Positions 10,427 to 20,027 of a stretch of DNA of 64,000 bases are shown here, piece after piece. The DNA comes from Saccharomyces paradoxus (Eukaryota; Ascomycota; Saccharomycetes; Saccharomycetales; Saccharomycetaceae). The DNA is taken from assembly GCF_002079055.1 (NCBI RefSeq), contig NC_047502.1:496001-560000 (forward strand). Reading direction: 5' to 3'. The notes below the pieces were generated by a model. It saw only the letters and a list, made by a program, of their open reading frames with translations. It was not told the origin of the DNA and did not search any database. Both the position numbers and the translations under genes were made by a program. Position 1 is the stretch's first letter; each line of letters opens with the position of its first letter.

Positions 10427-13400
10427 ATGGATCAAGACCAAGTTGCTTTTCTCTTAGAGCTAGAGGATAAGCTGGCCAAAATTCGGTCCCAAGTAACCTC
10501 TAAATTGGAAAATCAAAAACATGTTGCTATAATATTAACTGCCGTTGAGGAGAACATTGTAGGCCAAGCCACAAATGACGTTTCAAAAAATATTGTAAAT
10601 TATATAATTTCCTTTATGTCACTATTGGACCAAGCAGTAGACCCGTCTACCCATGAAATAAAGGATCTTCAGTTGGCTTCTTCGTCTACATATCTTTTGG
10701 ATCTGATATTCCATTATTCTCCGAAGCCATTATTGAGATCGAAATTCTCTGAAATACTCACGAAAATTGCCCCATGTATCACCGCAGAAAAGGCTAATGC
10801 CCCTCTAATTAGAGCTGCCATTGGTTGTTTAGAATCTCTTCTTATTGCTCAAGATGCACAAGCTTGGAACAATACTTATGATCTAAATGTCACTCCAAAA
10901 AGAGGTTTGCAAGGTATACTTGAACTTTCTTTAGATGTAAGACCAAAGGTAAGAAAGAGAGCACTAGATGCAGTTCATGCAGTTTTATTAAACCCTCCTG
11001 TTGCACCAACTGCAGAGCATGTCGCGGCAGTTTTTGTGGCAGATTTCTGTGACAAACAGTTAGAAGGTAATTTGAACGACCTCTCCAATTTATCAAATAA
11101 ACAATTGAAAGCACAGAAAACAAAGGAAGATATCAATTCTAATGTCATGCGTTCTTTGAGATTGGTTACTTCGGTTGTCTCTACTGGACAGTGGCCATCT
11201 TCACAGATTGAGCCTCTTTGTGATATACTGTTAGGAGTCACTAAAAGCTCAGAGCAATATCTCGTTTCTGCGTCATTTGAATGTTTTGAGAGCATGTTCA
11301 AAAGTATGGCAGAGACTACTGCTTCATCTGGTTTGGCTGAAAATAAGTATCTAAGAGTCTTGGATACAATCTTTGCATTAAAACCATCAAATGTAGATAC
11401 ATTATTAACCAAGTCCTGGATTGCTGTGGTAATCAAAGGTATGTCCACTTATGCAGCACATCAACCATTGAAAGCATTGCGTAAAATCCCTGGTGTATTC
11501 CATATTATGTCCACATATTTAGCTAGTGAAACCCCAGAAGTATACCAAGCTGCCTCTCAATGTCTTATCTCAATCCTTTCTGAGTCTGTTAAAGATGATT
11601 TGTTATTGTATACACCAAGTGTGGATGAGAAAACTTTCAAAAACGTAGATGAAATTATCTCTCAAATTGCAAAAGCGTTTATCGACTTCTTATCCATTAG
11701 ATATTCCCATTGTTCCAGAGATGTTCTTAAGATTTTGGTAGCAGCATTTAACAAATTCAGATATAGATCTAATCCTCACTTTTTGAAATCATTGAAAATA
11801 GTTGATACATGGAGAGTAAACGAAGAACAATTTATGGATTTGAGAAACGAAATTGAATTAGTAATTGGGGCCTCCATTTCTGCTATGGGCCCTGAAGTGA
11901 TACTCGCTGAAGCACCTTTAAATTTGGACAATCCGTCTCCTGAAAGACCTGGTAGGGCCTGGCTGTTACCACTTATTAGAGATTATACCAAAAATTCAAA
12001 TCTTGCAACTTTTCAAAACGAACTGGCACCATATATTAAAAGTTTTCAATCTAAGTTCGATAAAGTCCCGGAAGAATCTATTCAATTGAGAGTTTTTCAA
12101 ACCATTGTTGATCAAATCTGGTCCACGCTTCCACGTTTCTGTGAACTGCCAATGGACTTGAGAGAATCATTCACTGACGAATTTGCCTCAGATCTATCTT
12201 CTCTATTATACAGTGAGGTTGAATTAAGAACTACTATATGTCATGCTCTGAGGGTCTTGGCAGAAAGTAATGTTTCATATTCCGAAAGTTCCCATTCTGA
12301 CAACATTTTATTGTTACAACGCTTCCCCGTTTCTGAAGCTCAAAAGAATATAGAATACCTTTCAACCAAATCAAACAACCTTTTAGCTGTTTTGTTTAAC
12401 GTTTATACTCAAACCACTCCAAACGCAAGGAGTTATATTTTGGAAACGATTGATCAATATTTAAAGATTACTTCCAAAGAAGATTTGGAGAAAACTTTCA
12501 ACAATGTATGTGGTCTTTTGAAGAATTCCATGAGCGAAGAAAGTAGTGGAAACGCAAACAAAGAAAAGAAAAAGCCTCAATTGACAGCGACACTATTAGA
12601 TTTGATCATATGCATGATAACATACTTACCTGTCTCGTCTTATTCTGCTTTATTCTCAATATTTGGTCTTACCGTGAATTCTGCTGATGCTTTAATTCAA
12701 AAAAGGGCTTATAGAATTATTACAAAGCTTTCTGAGTTGGGATCTGGATCAACGGCTGTTGCCCAATTCATTTCTGATATTGAGAACGTCATGGTAGATA
12801 ACACTTCCACTGTCCAAACATCTGCTAAAGCTGCAAGATTAGCAGCAATTAAAACTATAGTAGAATTGTTACCTTCAGACCACCTTGGTTTCATTGTTAG
12901 AACCGTAGCTGAGGTGATTTTGAGCACAAAGGATGTGAATGAAAAATCTAGAGAAACTGCTTTTGATACTTTGATTTGCATGGGTAGAAAAATGAATGAG
13001 CCAAATGGTATTATCAAACTGTCCCAAATACCAGGTTATGACCCTGCCACTCCGGATCAGGCGTCATCGATATCGGAGTTTTTCAAGATTATTTCTGCCG
13101 GTCTTATTGGTGAATCTCAACATATGGTTAGTAGTTCAATTACAGGTTATGCTTGTTTAGTTTTCGAATTCAAAAATGAAATCGATTCTGGTATATTAAT
13201 GGATATATATGACACCATTGAACTGTACCTAACTTCCAATTCCAGGGAAATTGTAAAAAGCGCCATTGGGTTTACGAAAGTTTGTGTTTTGGGTCTTCCA
13301 GAAGAACTTATGAGACCAAAGGTGCCAGAGTTACTTTTAAAATTATTGAGATGGTCCCATGAACATACGGGCCATTTCAAAGCCAAAGTCAAGCATATTA

Positions 13401-14110
13401 TTGAAAGATTGATAAGGAGATTTGGCTATGACTATATTGAAGCCAACTTCCCCGAAGAAGATAGGAAACTGTTAACAAATATAAGAAAGATGCGTAACAG
13501 GAATAAGCGTAAGGATGAAGAGGCTACTACTGGTGTTAAAGATGGGGCTACCACAAAGGGTTCGAGATTTATGTCTGCGTTCGATGAAGCTGTTTATGGG
13601 TCTGATAATGAAAATGATAATGGATCAGATCAAGAAGAAAACGTCACAGGCGGCAAAATGAAGAACGGGACAAAGCAGTTTATTGTGGAATCCGGTGAAA
13701 ACCCATTAGATTTGCTAGATTCTCAAACATTGGCTCATATATCATCTACTAGACCAAAGAAATTCAATAAAAATCAAAATAGGGCCAGGTTTAACGATGA
13801 TGCGTTTAATTTTGACTCAGAAGGCAAACTCGTCGTCAAGGGGCAGCCTAAGCCCTCTACGAATGCAGATGATCCACTGAGTGCTGTAACAAGCGGCATC
13901 AATGCATATCTAGAGGCTGTGAAAAGTGGTCCTGTAAGAGGTCAAAGAAACAAGTTGAAATTCAGAAAAAATGGAAAAAACTCCGATGACTTTGGTGATG
14001 ATGACGATGAAAGGGATAGTAGGGCAATGAGAGGAAGAACAGATATAGGTAATAAGGTCGGCAAACATAGTAAGAGAGGCCCTAAGTTCAAATCTAGAAA
14101 GAAATTATAG
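10427..14110 (+). CDS. RRP12: Rrp12, HEAT-repeat ribosome export factor
   Basis: This 1227-aa protein (1228 in S. cerevisiae) is required for nuclear export of pre-40S and pre-60S particles and associates with the small-subunit processome and karyopherins. Most of the chain is alpha-helical HEAT-type repeats. The conserved NUC173-like region lies in roughly residues 370-600. The C-terminal 200 residues switch to a charged tail with acidic runs (GSDNENDNGSDQEEN, DDFGDDDDERDS) and a final basic stretch GKHSKRGPKFKSRKKL, typical of a nucleolar protein. Upstream PAC/RRPE elements agree with the ribosome-biogenesis role. Confidence 0.97.
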   Translation: MDQDQVAFLLELEDKLAKIRSQVTSKLENQKHVAIILTAVEENIVGQATNDVSKNIVNYIISFMSLLDQAVDPSTHEIKDLQLASSSTYLLDLIFHYSPKPLLRSKFSEILTKIAPCITAEKANAPLIRAAIGCLESLLIAQDAQAWNNTYDLNVTPKRGLQGILELSLDVRPKVRKRALDAVHAVLLNPPVAPTAEHVAAVFVADFCDKQLEGNLNDLSNLSNKQLKAQKTKEDINSNVMRSLRLVTSVVSTGQWPSSQIEPLCDILLGVTKSSEQYLVSASFECFESMFKSMAETTASSGLAENKYLRVLDTIFALKPSNVDTLLTKSWIAVVIKGMSTYAAHQPLKALRKIPGVFHIMSTYLASETPEVYQAASQCLISILSESVKDDLLLYTPSVDEKTFKNVDEIISQIAKAFIDFLSIRYSHCSRDVLKILVAAFNKFRYRSNPHFLKSLKIVDTWRVNEEQFMDLRNEIELVIGASISAMGPEVILAEAPLNLDNPSPERPGRAWLLPLIRDYTKNSNLATFQNELAPYIKSFQSKFDKVPEESIQLRVFQTIVDQIWSTLPRFCELPMDLRESFTDEFASDLSSLLYSEVELRTTICHALRVLAESNVSYSESSHSDNILLLQRFPVSEAQKNIEYLSTKSNNLLAVLFNVYTQTTPNARSYILETIDQYLKITSKEDLEKTFNNVCGLLKNSMSEESSGNANKEKKKPQLTATLLDLIICMITYLPVSSYSALFSIFGLTVNSADALIQKRAYRIITKLSELGSGSTAVAQFISDIENVMVDNTSTVQTSAKAARLAAIKTIVELLPSDHLGFIVRTVAEVILSTKDVNEKSRETAFDTLICMGRKMNEPNGIIKLSQIPGYDPATPDQASSISEFFKIISAGLIGESQHMVSSSITGYACLVFEFKNEIDSGILMDIYDTIELYLTSNSREIVKSAIGFTKVCVLGLPEELMRPKVPELLLKLLRWSHEHTGHFKAKVKHIIERLIRRFGYDYIEANFPEEDRKLLTNIRKMRNRNKRKDEEATTGVKDGATTKGSRFMSAFDEAVYGSDNENDNGSDQEENVTGGKMKNGTKQFIVESGENPLDLLDSQTLAHISSTRPKKFNKNQNRARFNDDAFNFDSEGKLVVKGQPKPSTNADDPLSAVTSGINAYLEAVKSGPVRGQRNKLKFRKNGKNSDDFGDDDDERDSRAMRGRTDIGNKVGKHSKRGPKFKSRKKL

Positions 14111-14342
14111 AAGGTTGAAGCTGTAGCGATTTTGCTAATTAGACACCTGTAAAAATCAAATATGTTATGTATAAGAATATTATAATACTGTATATTAAGA
14201 ATGATTGATTTGAAGAAAAAGAAATGAATTAGGCGTTTAGTTGCTTATTATCTTAACGAAGCAAAAATACATTATATAACAATAATGTGAGGTTAATTAA
14301 ATATGGATGAGATAATGACGAAAGAAAATGCTTAAATGCCGT

Positions 14343-15404
14343 TTAAAAGTAGCCCCCGTAATCTAGCGAAGTTCGGCGTTGAAATGTGCTGTCCATATCT
14401 TCCTGTTCTGCCCACTTGGTATCTACATTAGAGTCGAATTGAAACATCGATATATCACGGTCATCACCATGAGGCGATTCTGTTACACTTTTGTTGCTCT
14501 CTTTAAAACTTTCCCCATTGTTATTCTCTTGAGATATTTGGCTGGGATCTTCTACTTCGCTAGGTGATTCAAGCTCCTCATCCTCAAAGGAAAGAGCTAT
14601 GTTTTCTAATCTATTTTCTTTTCTCATTATCGGCAGCTTGCTAGTTACATATGGATTTTCTTGGATCCCCGTTAAGGCATCCTCATCTCTTGGGGTCATA
14701 GCCGAAGGCATCCTGTCTTCATTTGTTATCGTAGTATGGTGGTGATGGCTTAAAATCGAAGACTTATAGCCTGTAATATGAGGCAAAGCCGCCACATTTT
14801 GGGATTCTTTTTTGGAAGCTCTTTCGATCATATTTATACGTTGTCTCGCTACGACTAATTTGATCCAGTCATCCAGTCCATTGTTATTTATTAGATCTTC
14901 TATTAACTCTGTTTTCCTGTTTTTCGTTTCTAACTTCTGTTTGGCACCCTTGTTTTGCAGTAATTGGTTGAGGTAGTCTGGTATTGCTGACAAAGGATCA
15001 GATTCTTTTTCCTCATTTTGTAGCAATTCCACTGTAGGTAGGGCGGTTATTCGTGTGTCGCTCAATTGGGTACTATAAATACACCAGTCCTTGAACTTCT
15101 CCATTCCTCGCGAACTTGATAATTCTGAGTTTTCATCATAGACATCCAGAACGTTCGTGGGCTTAACAATGCCTAGATTTTCTAGAGCCAGCGTTATGTC
15201 CTGTAAAGCAATCGTATCGTCCTGGTCACATCTCGCCTGAGCAATAGAACTGATCTCTGATGCTAACAAACTTAGGAACTTCGCATAGAGATCGGTCATA
15301 ACGTCCACCAGACTTGGTCTTGCCCTGTCAAATCCTTGTGCCTTCAGTAATTGAAGGATAGATATGCGGAGAAGTGCAAAATAAAAGTCATGATTGGTAG
15401 TCAT
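14343..15404 (-). CDS. TAF3: Taf3, TFIID subunit with histone fold
   Basis: With the start taken at 15404 the protein is 353 aa, beginning MTTNHDFYFALLRISI, the same length and start as S. cerevisiae Taf3. Residues 1 to about 75 form a histone fold that pairs with Taf10 in TFIID. The remainder is charged and probably disordered, with a histidine cluster (SHHHHTT) near residue 220 and a conserved C-terminal QRRTSLDYGGYF. An in-frame ATG nine codons upstream (15431) would add MGSIDFLCA; I reject it as the main start because the homolog begins at the inner methionine. The gene is divergent from RET3. Confidence 0.95.
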   Translation of the reverse strand: MTTNHDFYFALLRISILQLLKAQGFDRARPSLVDVMTDLYAKFLSLLASEISSIAQARCDQDDTIALQDITLALENLGIVKPTNVLDVYDENSELSSSRGMEKFKDWCIYSTQLSDTRITALPTVELLQNEEKESDPLSAIPDYLNQLLQNKGAKQKLETKNRKTELIEDLINNNGLDDWIKLVVARQRINMIERASKKESQNVAALPHITGYKSSILSHHHHTTITNEDRMPSAMTPRDEDALTGIQENPYVTSKLPIMRKENRLENIALSFEDEELESPSEVEDPSQISQENNNGESFKESNKSVTESPHGDDRDISMFQFDSNVDTKWAEQEDMDSTFQRRTSLDYGGYF

Positions 15405-15721
15405 AGCACAGAGGAAGTCTATAGATCCCAAAAATTAAGCTTTTTCTGGCCAATGGATGATTTTGGAGTTGGTCTGAAGCCTTCTTTAAGCGTTATATTA
15501 GCACATCTTCATCATGCAATGTGAAATTATTGAAGAAAAAAAAAACTAGAGCATCGCGAGCTTACCCGTCTCGCCACTTTTGTTACGTGAAAAAACACGT
15601 TGGCAATATAAGCTACAAATGTGAGATATCAAAGTTGCTGCTAGACAGAAGTTCCTTAGGCATTCAGGTTTTGTTTGTGAGCTGGCTTGCTAATTTGATT
15701 ACTGTGCATCATTGTTCCATG
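15405..15721. other. Divergent promoter region TAF3/RET3
   Basis: This 317-bp region holds both promoters. The RET3 reading frame stays open upstream to 15521, but the added residues are basic and unconserved in character and look like chance. No further element was recognised. Confidence 0.55.
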
Positions 15722-16291
15722 ATGTCTTCTTTATCGCTATATACTGTTCAGGCTGTTTTAATACTAGATCAACAAGGAGAAAGAATTTATGCAAAATATT
15801 ACCAACCTCCTCATAGAACCGATGACGGACACCAATTGCTCTTCAATTCCGTGAAGAAGCAAAAAGAGTTTGAGAAACAACTATACCGTAAGACTCACAA
15901 GCAAGATTCGGAGATCTTGATCTTCGAGGATCGTTTAGTTCTTTACAAAGAATACATTGATATCACGATATATTTAGTTGCTTCGCTGGAAGAGAATGAA
16001 ATTGTTTTACAGCAAGGGTTTTCAGCAATCAGAGGAGCTTTGGATTTGATTTTGAACTCAGGTCTGGACAAAAAAAACATTCAAGAAAACTATGATATGG
16101 TTTTATTAGCTATTGACGAAACCATTGATAATGGTGTTATCCTCGAAACTGACTCTAACACCATTGCATCCAGAGTTTCTAAACCACCCACAAACGAACC
16201 CCAAATGGCATTAGATTTGGACAAGGGGTTCTTAGGCGCATGGGGTTTTGCGAAGAGCAAGTTTCAAGAAAGGTTACAGCAAGGCTTATGA
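15722..16291 (+). CDS. RET3: Ret3, zeta subunit of COPI coat
   Basis: This 189-aa zeta-COP acts in retrograde Golgi-to-ER vesicle transport as part of the F-subcomplex of coatomer. The sequence begins MSSLSLYTVQAVLILDQQGER and shows the longin/AP-sigma-like fold of the clathrin adaptor small-chain family (VLILDQQGERIYAKYY, followed by EKQLYRKT). It is almost identical to the S. cerevisiae protein. An ATG one codon upstream (15719) is equally in frame; I use 15722 because it gives the known length. Neighbours are TAF3 (divergent) and RQC2 (convergent, about 210 bp away). Confidence 0.97.
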   Translation: MSSLSLYTVQAVLILDQQGERIYAKYYQPPHRTDDGHQLLFNSVKKQKEFEKQLYRKTHKQDSEILIFEDRLVLYKEYIDITIYLVASLEENEIVLQQGFSAIRGALDLILNSGLDKKNIQENYDMVLLAIDETIDNGVILETDSNTIASRVSKPPTNEPQMALDLDKGFLGAWGFAKSKFQERLQQGL

Positions 16292-16499
16292 TCACAAAGG
16301 CAAAGCAGATAGAAGAAAATTTAGCTAGTCTTATATAGTATATATACAGTGTCTCACTTTCTCCCTTCCATATATGTGTATCTATGTATATATATAAATA
16401 TATGTTGCTCATTTAGAAATGATTGTCACATCATACTAATTATGTTATTCTTTTCGTTGGATTGTGATGAAGAAGAACAACAAAAACTACAGTTGTTGT

Positions 16500-19400
16500 T
16501 TATTTTCTTTTCATGCCAGATGACTTAGTGTTCTTTTTGCCCTTCTTCGAAGAACTGCCGCCGTTCTTGGTGGATTTTTGCCCAGCGATTGTTATTTTTA
16601 ACTTGTCGACACAGAGTAGAAGAACCAGATCTTGTTCCTTCAAGCTTTTAACCATTTCATGTTCTTGTGGCCAATCCATCTCCTTGTCGGTCGAGGAACT
16701 ATCCACTGGTCTATTTTTGAAATAATGTAAAATTTCAGTTAAAGTCTTGGTTTTCTTTGCGCTTCCTGGTTGGATTTTGACTTTGTATTTATATTTCAAA
16801 AGCGCAGGCCAAGGAGCAAATACTGGTATAATATCAACAACCACATCATCTTTATCGAGAGATGCCTTCAATTCGGCCTTGTGCTTATCATAGTCGACCT
16901 TTGCTTTCTCTTTGTTGGTGAATTTCAAAGCCTGTAATCTCCTTTGTTTCTCGCGTTTATTCTTTTTATCTTCTCTAAGTTCAAGTTTCATTATTTCTTC
17001 CTTCTTCTTTTGCTGCTGCTTTTCGATACCCTTTAAAGTGCCCAAGGCCTCCAAACGCAAGAGACGTTCAGTTTCGTCCTGGTCAGCGTATTTTTTTTGA
17101 ATTTTCTTCAATTTTCCTCTTTTACCACGAACATTACTGTTCATGCTATCAACCAAAGATACGGGAACGTCTTGTTCCTCAGGTATACTCTGCGTACTGC
17201 TATTGCTGTTGTTACCTTTAGCATTTTCCGAATCCGAATCTATATCAGATGATACGGTGCTTTCTCTTTCGGCCTCTCTTTCAAGGTTATCGTATTCAGA
17301 ATCATTGCTTTTCGTATTATCATCCGAACTTCCATCGTTTTCTAACGATCCATTAATCTCATCATCACTGTCGTCGTCTTGTTGTTGCTCTTCTTCTTCT
17401 TCATTCTCATCACTCTCTTCGTCATCCTCATCCTTTTCACCAGATTTCACCTTCCATAGGAATCCGAAACCCATTACTAGTTGAGCAGGCGGTAAAAGGT
17501 TTTGATCTTTCTCATTCTTTAGTCGAAAGGCGCCTTCTGGCAAAATGGAATTATCAGAGCCATCAAATTTACTAACATTCTTTGCAAAGCACCACCATGG
17601 AGAAGAAGCTATCTTCTTCGACCAAGCTTCGCTTGAGGACATACAAAGTATACCTGCTTGCATTAACGTGTTCGGAGGAACTTCTGTTCTTTCTGGATTC
17701 TTGATCCAAACATGGGTGTTAAAATTATTCGACATATAAATATCATCATCTTCGATATATTTTGAGTAGATTTGATCTGTCTCAGCCGGACTTTTACCCA
17801 TCATGACCAAAAATCCCTCGCTTGAAATAAACCAATTATATTTTTCAAAAAAGTAAGGAGTACGGATCTTCTTCAAAACACTATGAGAGTCCTTAAGCTT
17901 TCTTTTTAGTTGTTGATCAATTTTGACTTCAATATTCTTCATAGCCTTGCCGACATTCTTTTCGACTTTTTTCTGCTTCTCAGCACTTGTTTTCTTGATA
18001 TTGAAATACTCAGAGGCATTGGCGTAAGCTGATAAACTAAGGTCGATTGTAACATTTATCATGTCATTAGGTTTTCTTTTCATATTTCTTGTACTTCTCT
18101 CTTTCGAATTTCCTATGTCTTCTGAATCTGAGTCGCTAGAACTTTCGCTAGTACTACCCTCTGATTCATTATCCTCGTCCGAGGAGGGGTTACCTTCCTT
18201 GTTGCTAGAAACATCAAGCTTGACACTGATCTTGTTTTCTTTTAAGTTCAAAGGCAAGTTCAAAAGCTGGGCAATCTTGTTACCTCTTTTTTGTTCACTT
18301 TTGATTAGTTTCTCAATAGTGTTCCAGTCCATTTGTTGGTCGATTAGGCCCTGAACAGCAAGCTTAACTTCTTCGATTAAAGGTGCATTTTCAATTATGA
18401 GATGACCTTTCCTTTCGTTTAGTTCTTGGACGTTTAATAAAGCTTGTATTTTCCTATCATTTTCGGCACGAGCATCATCGATTTTCTTTTGCGCTTGCGA
18501 TTCCTGACTTTGTATACGTAGGGCATACTTGGAAGATTCTATTGTTGAAAAAAATTTGTCTAGCGTCTTATTGTAACGACCTTCAACTTCAATGATGTTG
18601 GAAGAGTCACTGTCTTCTCCGTTGATATATGGCTTGAAGGGATGGAATGTATCATAAATGAATTCTAAATCGGCAGTATCTTTCTCAGAGTTGAAGTTTT
18701 CATTTCTTTTGGCCAAAATGTAACCCTTTCTATCCGAGGTAGTTAAGAGTTCATTATATTCAAATTGAGTACTGTTTAACAATTCCGCAAGTGTGTTTGT
18801 CTTCTCTAGAAGAGTTAAACAAGACTCCGAGGGATTGATATTGAATACTTTAAGGTTCTTCGATAGCAGATCCGAAGACAAATGAGGAACTTTTGAAAGC
18901 AGCAGTTTATGGATAGAAGGAACTTTCACTTTCTTTTTTTTAGAATCTTCTTTCTTTTGGATGTTGAGTTGCTTAATAACTGTAATGTCTGATTCATACT
19001 TGGTTTGCGCTACTTTTATCCACTCACTGACAAGATCAGAGGTGTATTTTGCTTTTCTGTTTTCTATGGATTCATTAGTAGACTCGTTATCTGCGGTGAA
19101 AAGTGATTCATCAAACATTTCATAAATTTGGCCAACCTTATTTTCATGCTCTACCACAACCCTTTGCAAGGACATGATTCTTCTGTTTTCATCTAGAAGG
19201 ATAACATTCCCTGCACTAAAAAATTCAAGTACTAAATAGAAGTGGCCATCAGCAAATTGTAGAACAAGAATTCTATCTTGGTCTACCTGCTTTAAAGCTG
19301 TTAGCCGTTTAGCTTTCAGATGTTTTCTTAGTTTGACAACAAAGCCTGAAGGAGTTGGAGGGATTGGTCTACTAAATTCGGTTAAGTATATTCTTAAGCC

Positions 19401-19568
19401 ACAGTCGACAACTACGTTGAGTTTAGAATCTGGTTTATTGAATTTTAGTAAAAATTGCTTTGAGGAATCGGCAATGTTATATATATTGCTCAATCTGTAG
19501 CCTTCCAAATCTTGTTTCAGCTCTCTAGCCAACAGCAGTAAATCTAGCGCACTGATTCTTTGCTTCAT
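16500..19568 (-). CDS. RQC2: Rqc2 (Tae2), NEMF-family ribosome quality control factor
   Basis: With the start at 19568 (MKQRISALDLLLLARELKQ) the protein is 1022 aa; S. cerevisiae Rqc2 is about 1038. Rqc2 binds 60S subunits carrying stalled peptidyl-tRNA, helps Ltn1 ubiquitinate the nascent chain and directs CAT-tail addition. The N-terminal NFACT-N region covers about residues 1-500 and includes GYRLSNIYNIADSSKQFLLKF. A coiled-coil part follows, then the NFACT-R domain at about 590-700 (RTPYFFEKYNWFISSEGFLVMMG, shortened here in description). A long acidic Asp/Glu-rich linker at about 740-830 precedes the NFACT-C domain and a lysine-rich C-terminus. In-frame codons extend 21 residues further upstream to 19631 but do not match the homolog. 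Confidence 0.96.
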   Translation of the reverse strand: MKQRISALDLLLLARELKQDLEGYRLSNIYNIADSSKQFLLKFNKPDSKLNVVVDCGLRIYLTEFSRPIPPTPSGFVVKLRKHLKAKRLTALKQVDQDRILVLQFADGHFYLVLEFFSAGNVILLDENRRIMSLQRVVVEHENKVGQIYEMFDESLFTADNESTNESIENRKAKYTSDLVSEWIKVAQTKYESDITVIKQLNIQKKEDSKKKKVKVPSIHKLLLSKVPHLSSDLLSKNLKVFNINPSESCLTLLEKTNTLAELLNSTQFEYNELLTTSDRKGYILAKRNENFNSEKDTADLEFIYDTFHPFKPYINGEDSDSSNIIEVEGRYNKTLDKFFSTIESSKYALRIQSQESQAQKKIDDARAENDRKIQALLNVQELNERKGHLIIENAPLIEEVKLAVQGLIDQQMDWNTIEKLIKSEQKRGNKIAQLLNLPLNLKENKISVKLDVSSNKEGNPSSDEDNESEGSTSESSSDSDSEDIGNSKERSTRNMKRKPNDMINVTIDLSLSAYANASEYFNIKKTSAEKQKKVEKNVGKAMKNIEVKIDQQLKRKLKDSHSVLKKIRTPYFFEKYNWFISSEGFLVMMGKSPAETDQIYSKYIEDDDIYMSNNFNTHVWIKNPERTEVPPNTLMQAGILCMSSSEAWSKKIASSPWWCFAKNVSKFDGSDNSILPEGAFRLKNEKDQNLLPPAQLVMGFGFLWKVKSGEKDEDDEESDENEEEEEQQQDDDSDDEINGSLENDGSSDDNTKSNDSEYDNLEREAERESTVSSDIDSDSENAKGNNSNSSTQSIPEEQDVPVSLVDSMNSNVRGKRGKLKKIQKKYADQDETERLLRLEALGTLKGIEKQQQKKKEEIMKLELREDKKNKREKQRRLQALKFTNKEKAKVDYDKHKAELKASLDKDDVVVDIIPVFAPWPALLKYKYKVKIQPGSAKKTKTLTEILHYFKNRPVDSSSTDKEMDWPQEHEMVKSLKEQDLVLLLCVDKLKITIAGQKSTKNGGSSSKKGKKNTKSSGMKRK

Positions 19569-19712
19569 TGTTATCAATCTCTTGCTTTCGTGGCTTCTTG
19601 GACCGAATTTAAGTAGTAACTTTCTTCTCAATTTGCCATCGGACCCTTTTATAACGGAATTTCAGACGAAATTTCATTTTTTCATCCTACCGCAGCATGA
19701 ATGAAAAGCTCA

Positions 19713-19720
19713 GACGCGTC
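19713..19720 (+). promoter_or_regulatory. MCB box in the RQC2/CHL1 divergent promoter
   Basis: GACGCGTC contains the MBF core ACGCGT and is itself an 8-bp palindrome. It lies about 310 bp before CHL1 and 145 bp from RQC2. MBF drives G1/S genes, and CHL1 acts in S-phase cohesion, so CHL1 is the more likely target. The remaining part of this 459-bp gap (19569-20027) shows no other gene or motif that I can support. Confidence 0.5.
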
Positions 19721-20027
19721 TAGATATATGTTGAATACAAATGCGATGATTAATGTCCAGAGGAGGGTGGCAATTGTTGAAAAGGTTCAAATCTAGGGCA
19801 TTTATTGGAAAATCCAGTTTCAAGCATAACCCACAAAGTTGAGGCAGAGGCTCATTTGTCACCTGACAGTTGATGACATTATCACTGACGTATTTAAAAC
19901 TCATTACTAGTGTAACCAGCACACGTTAAGGGCTTGATAAGTTGAAGCCACTATTGCACCTTCAGTTTGTTTCTCTAGATACTAAAATACCAGAAATCAG
20001 GCTAAAAAAAGTTACATCAGTCCAAAA

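Noticed and set aside
10975-11448. A 157-codon minus-strand frame inside RRP12
   Set aside because: Fully antisense to a conserved HEAT-repeat gene; chance open frame.
17143-17484. A serine/leucine-rich + frame opposite RQC2
   Set aside because: Antisense of the Asp/Glu-rich linker of Rqc2, which produces Ser/Leu runs.
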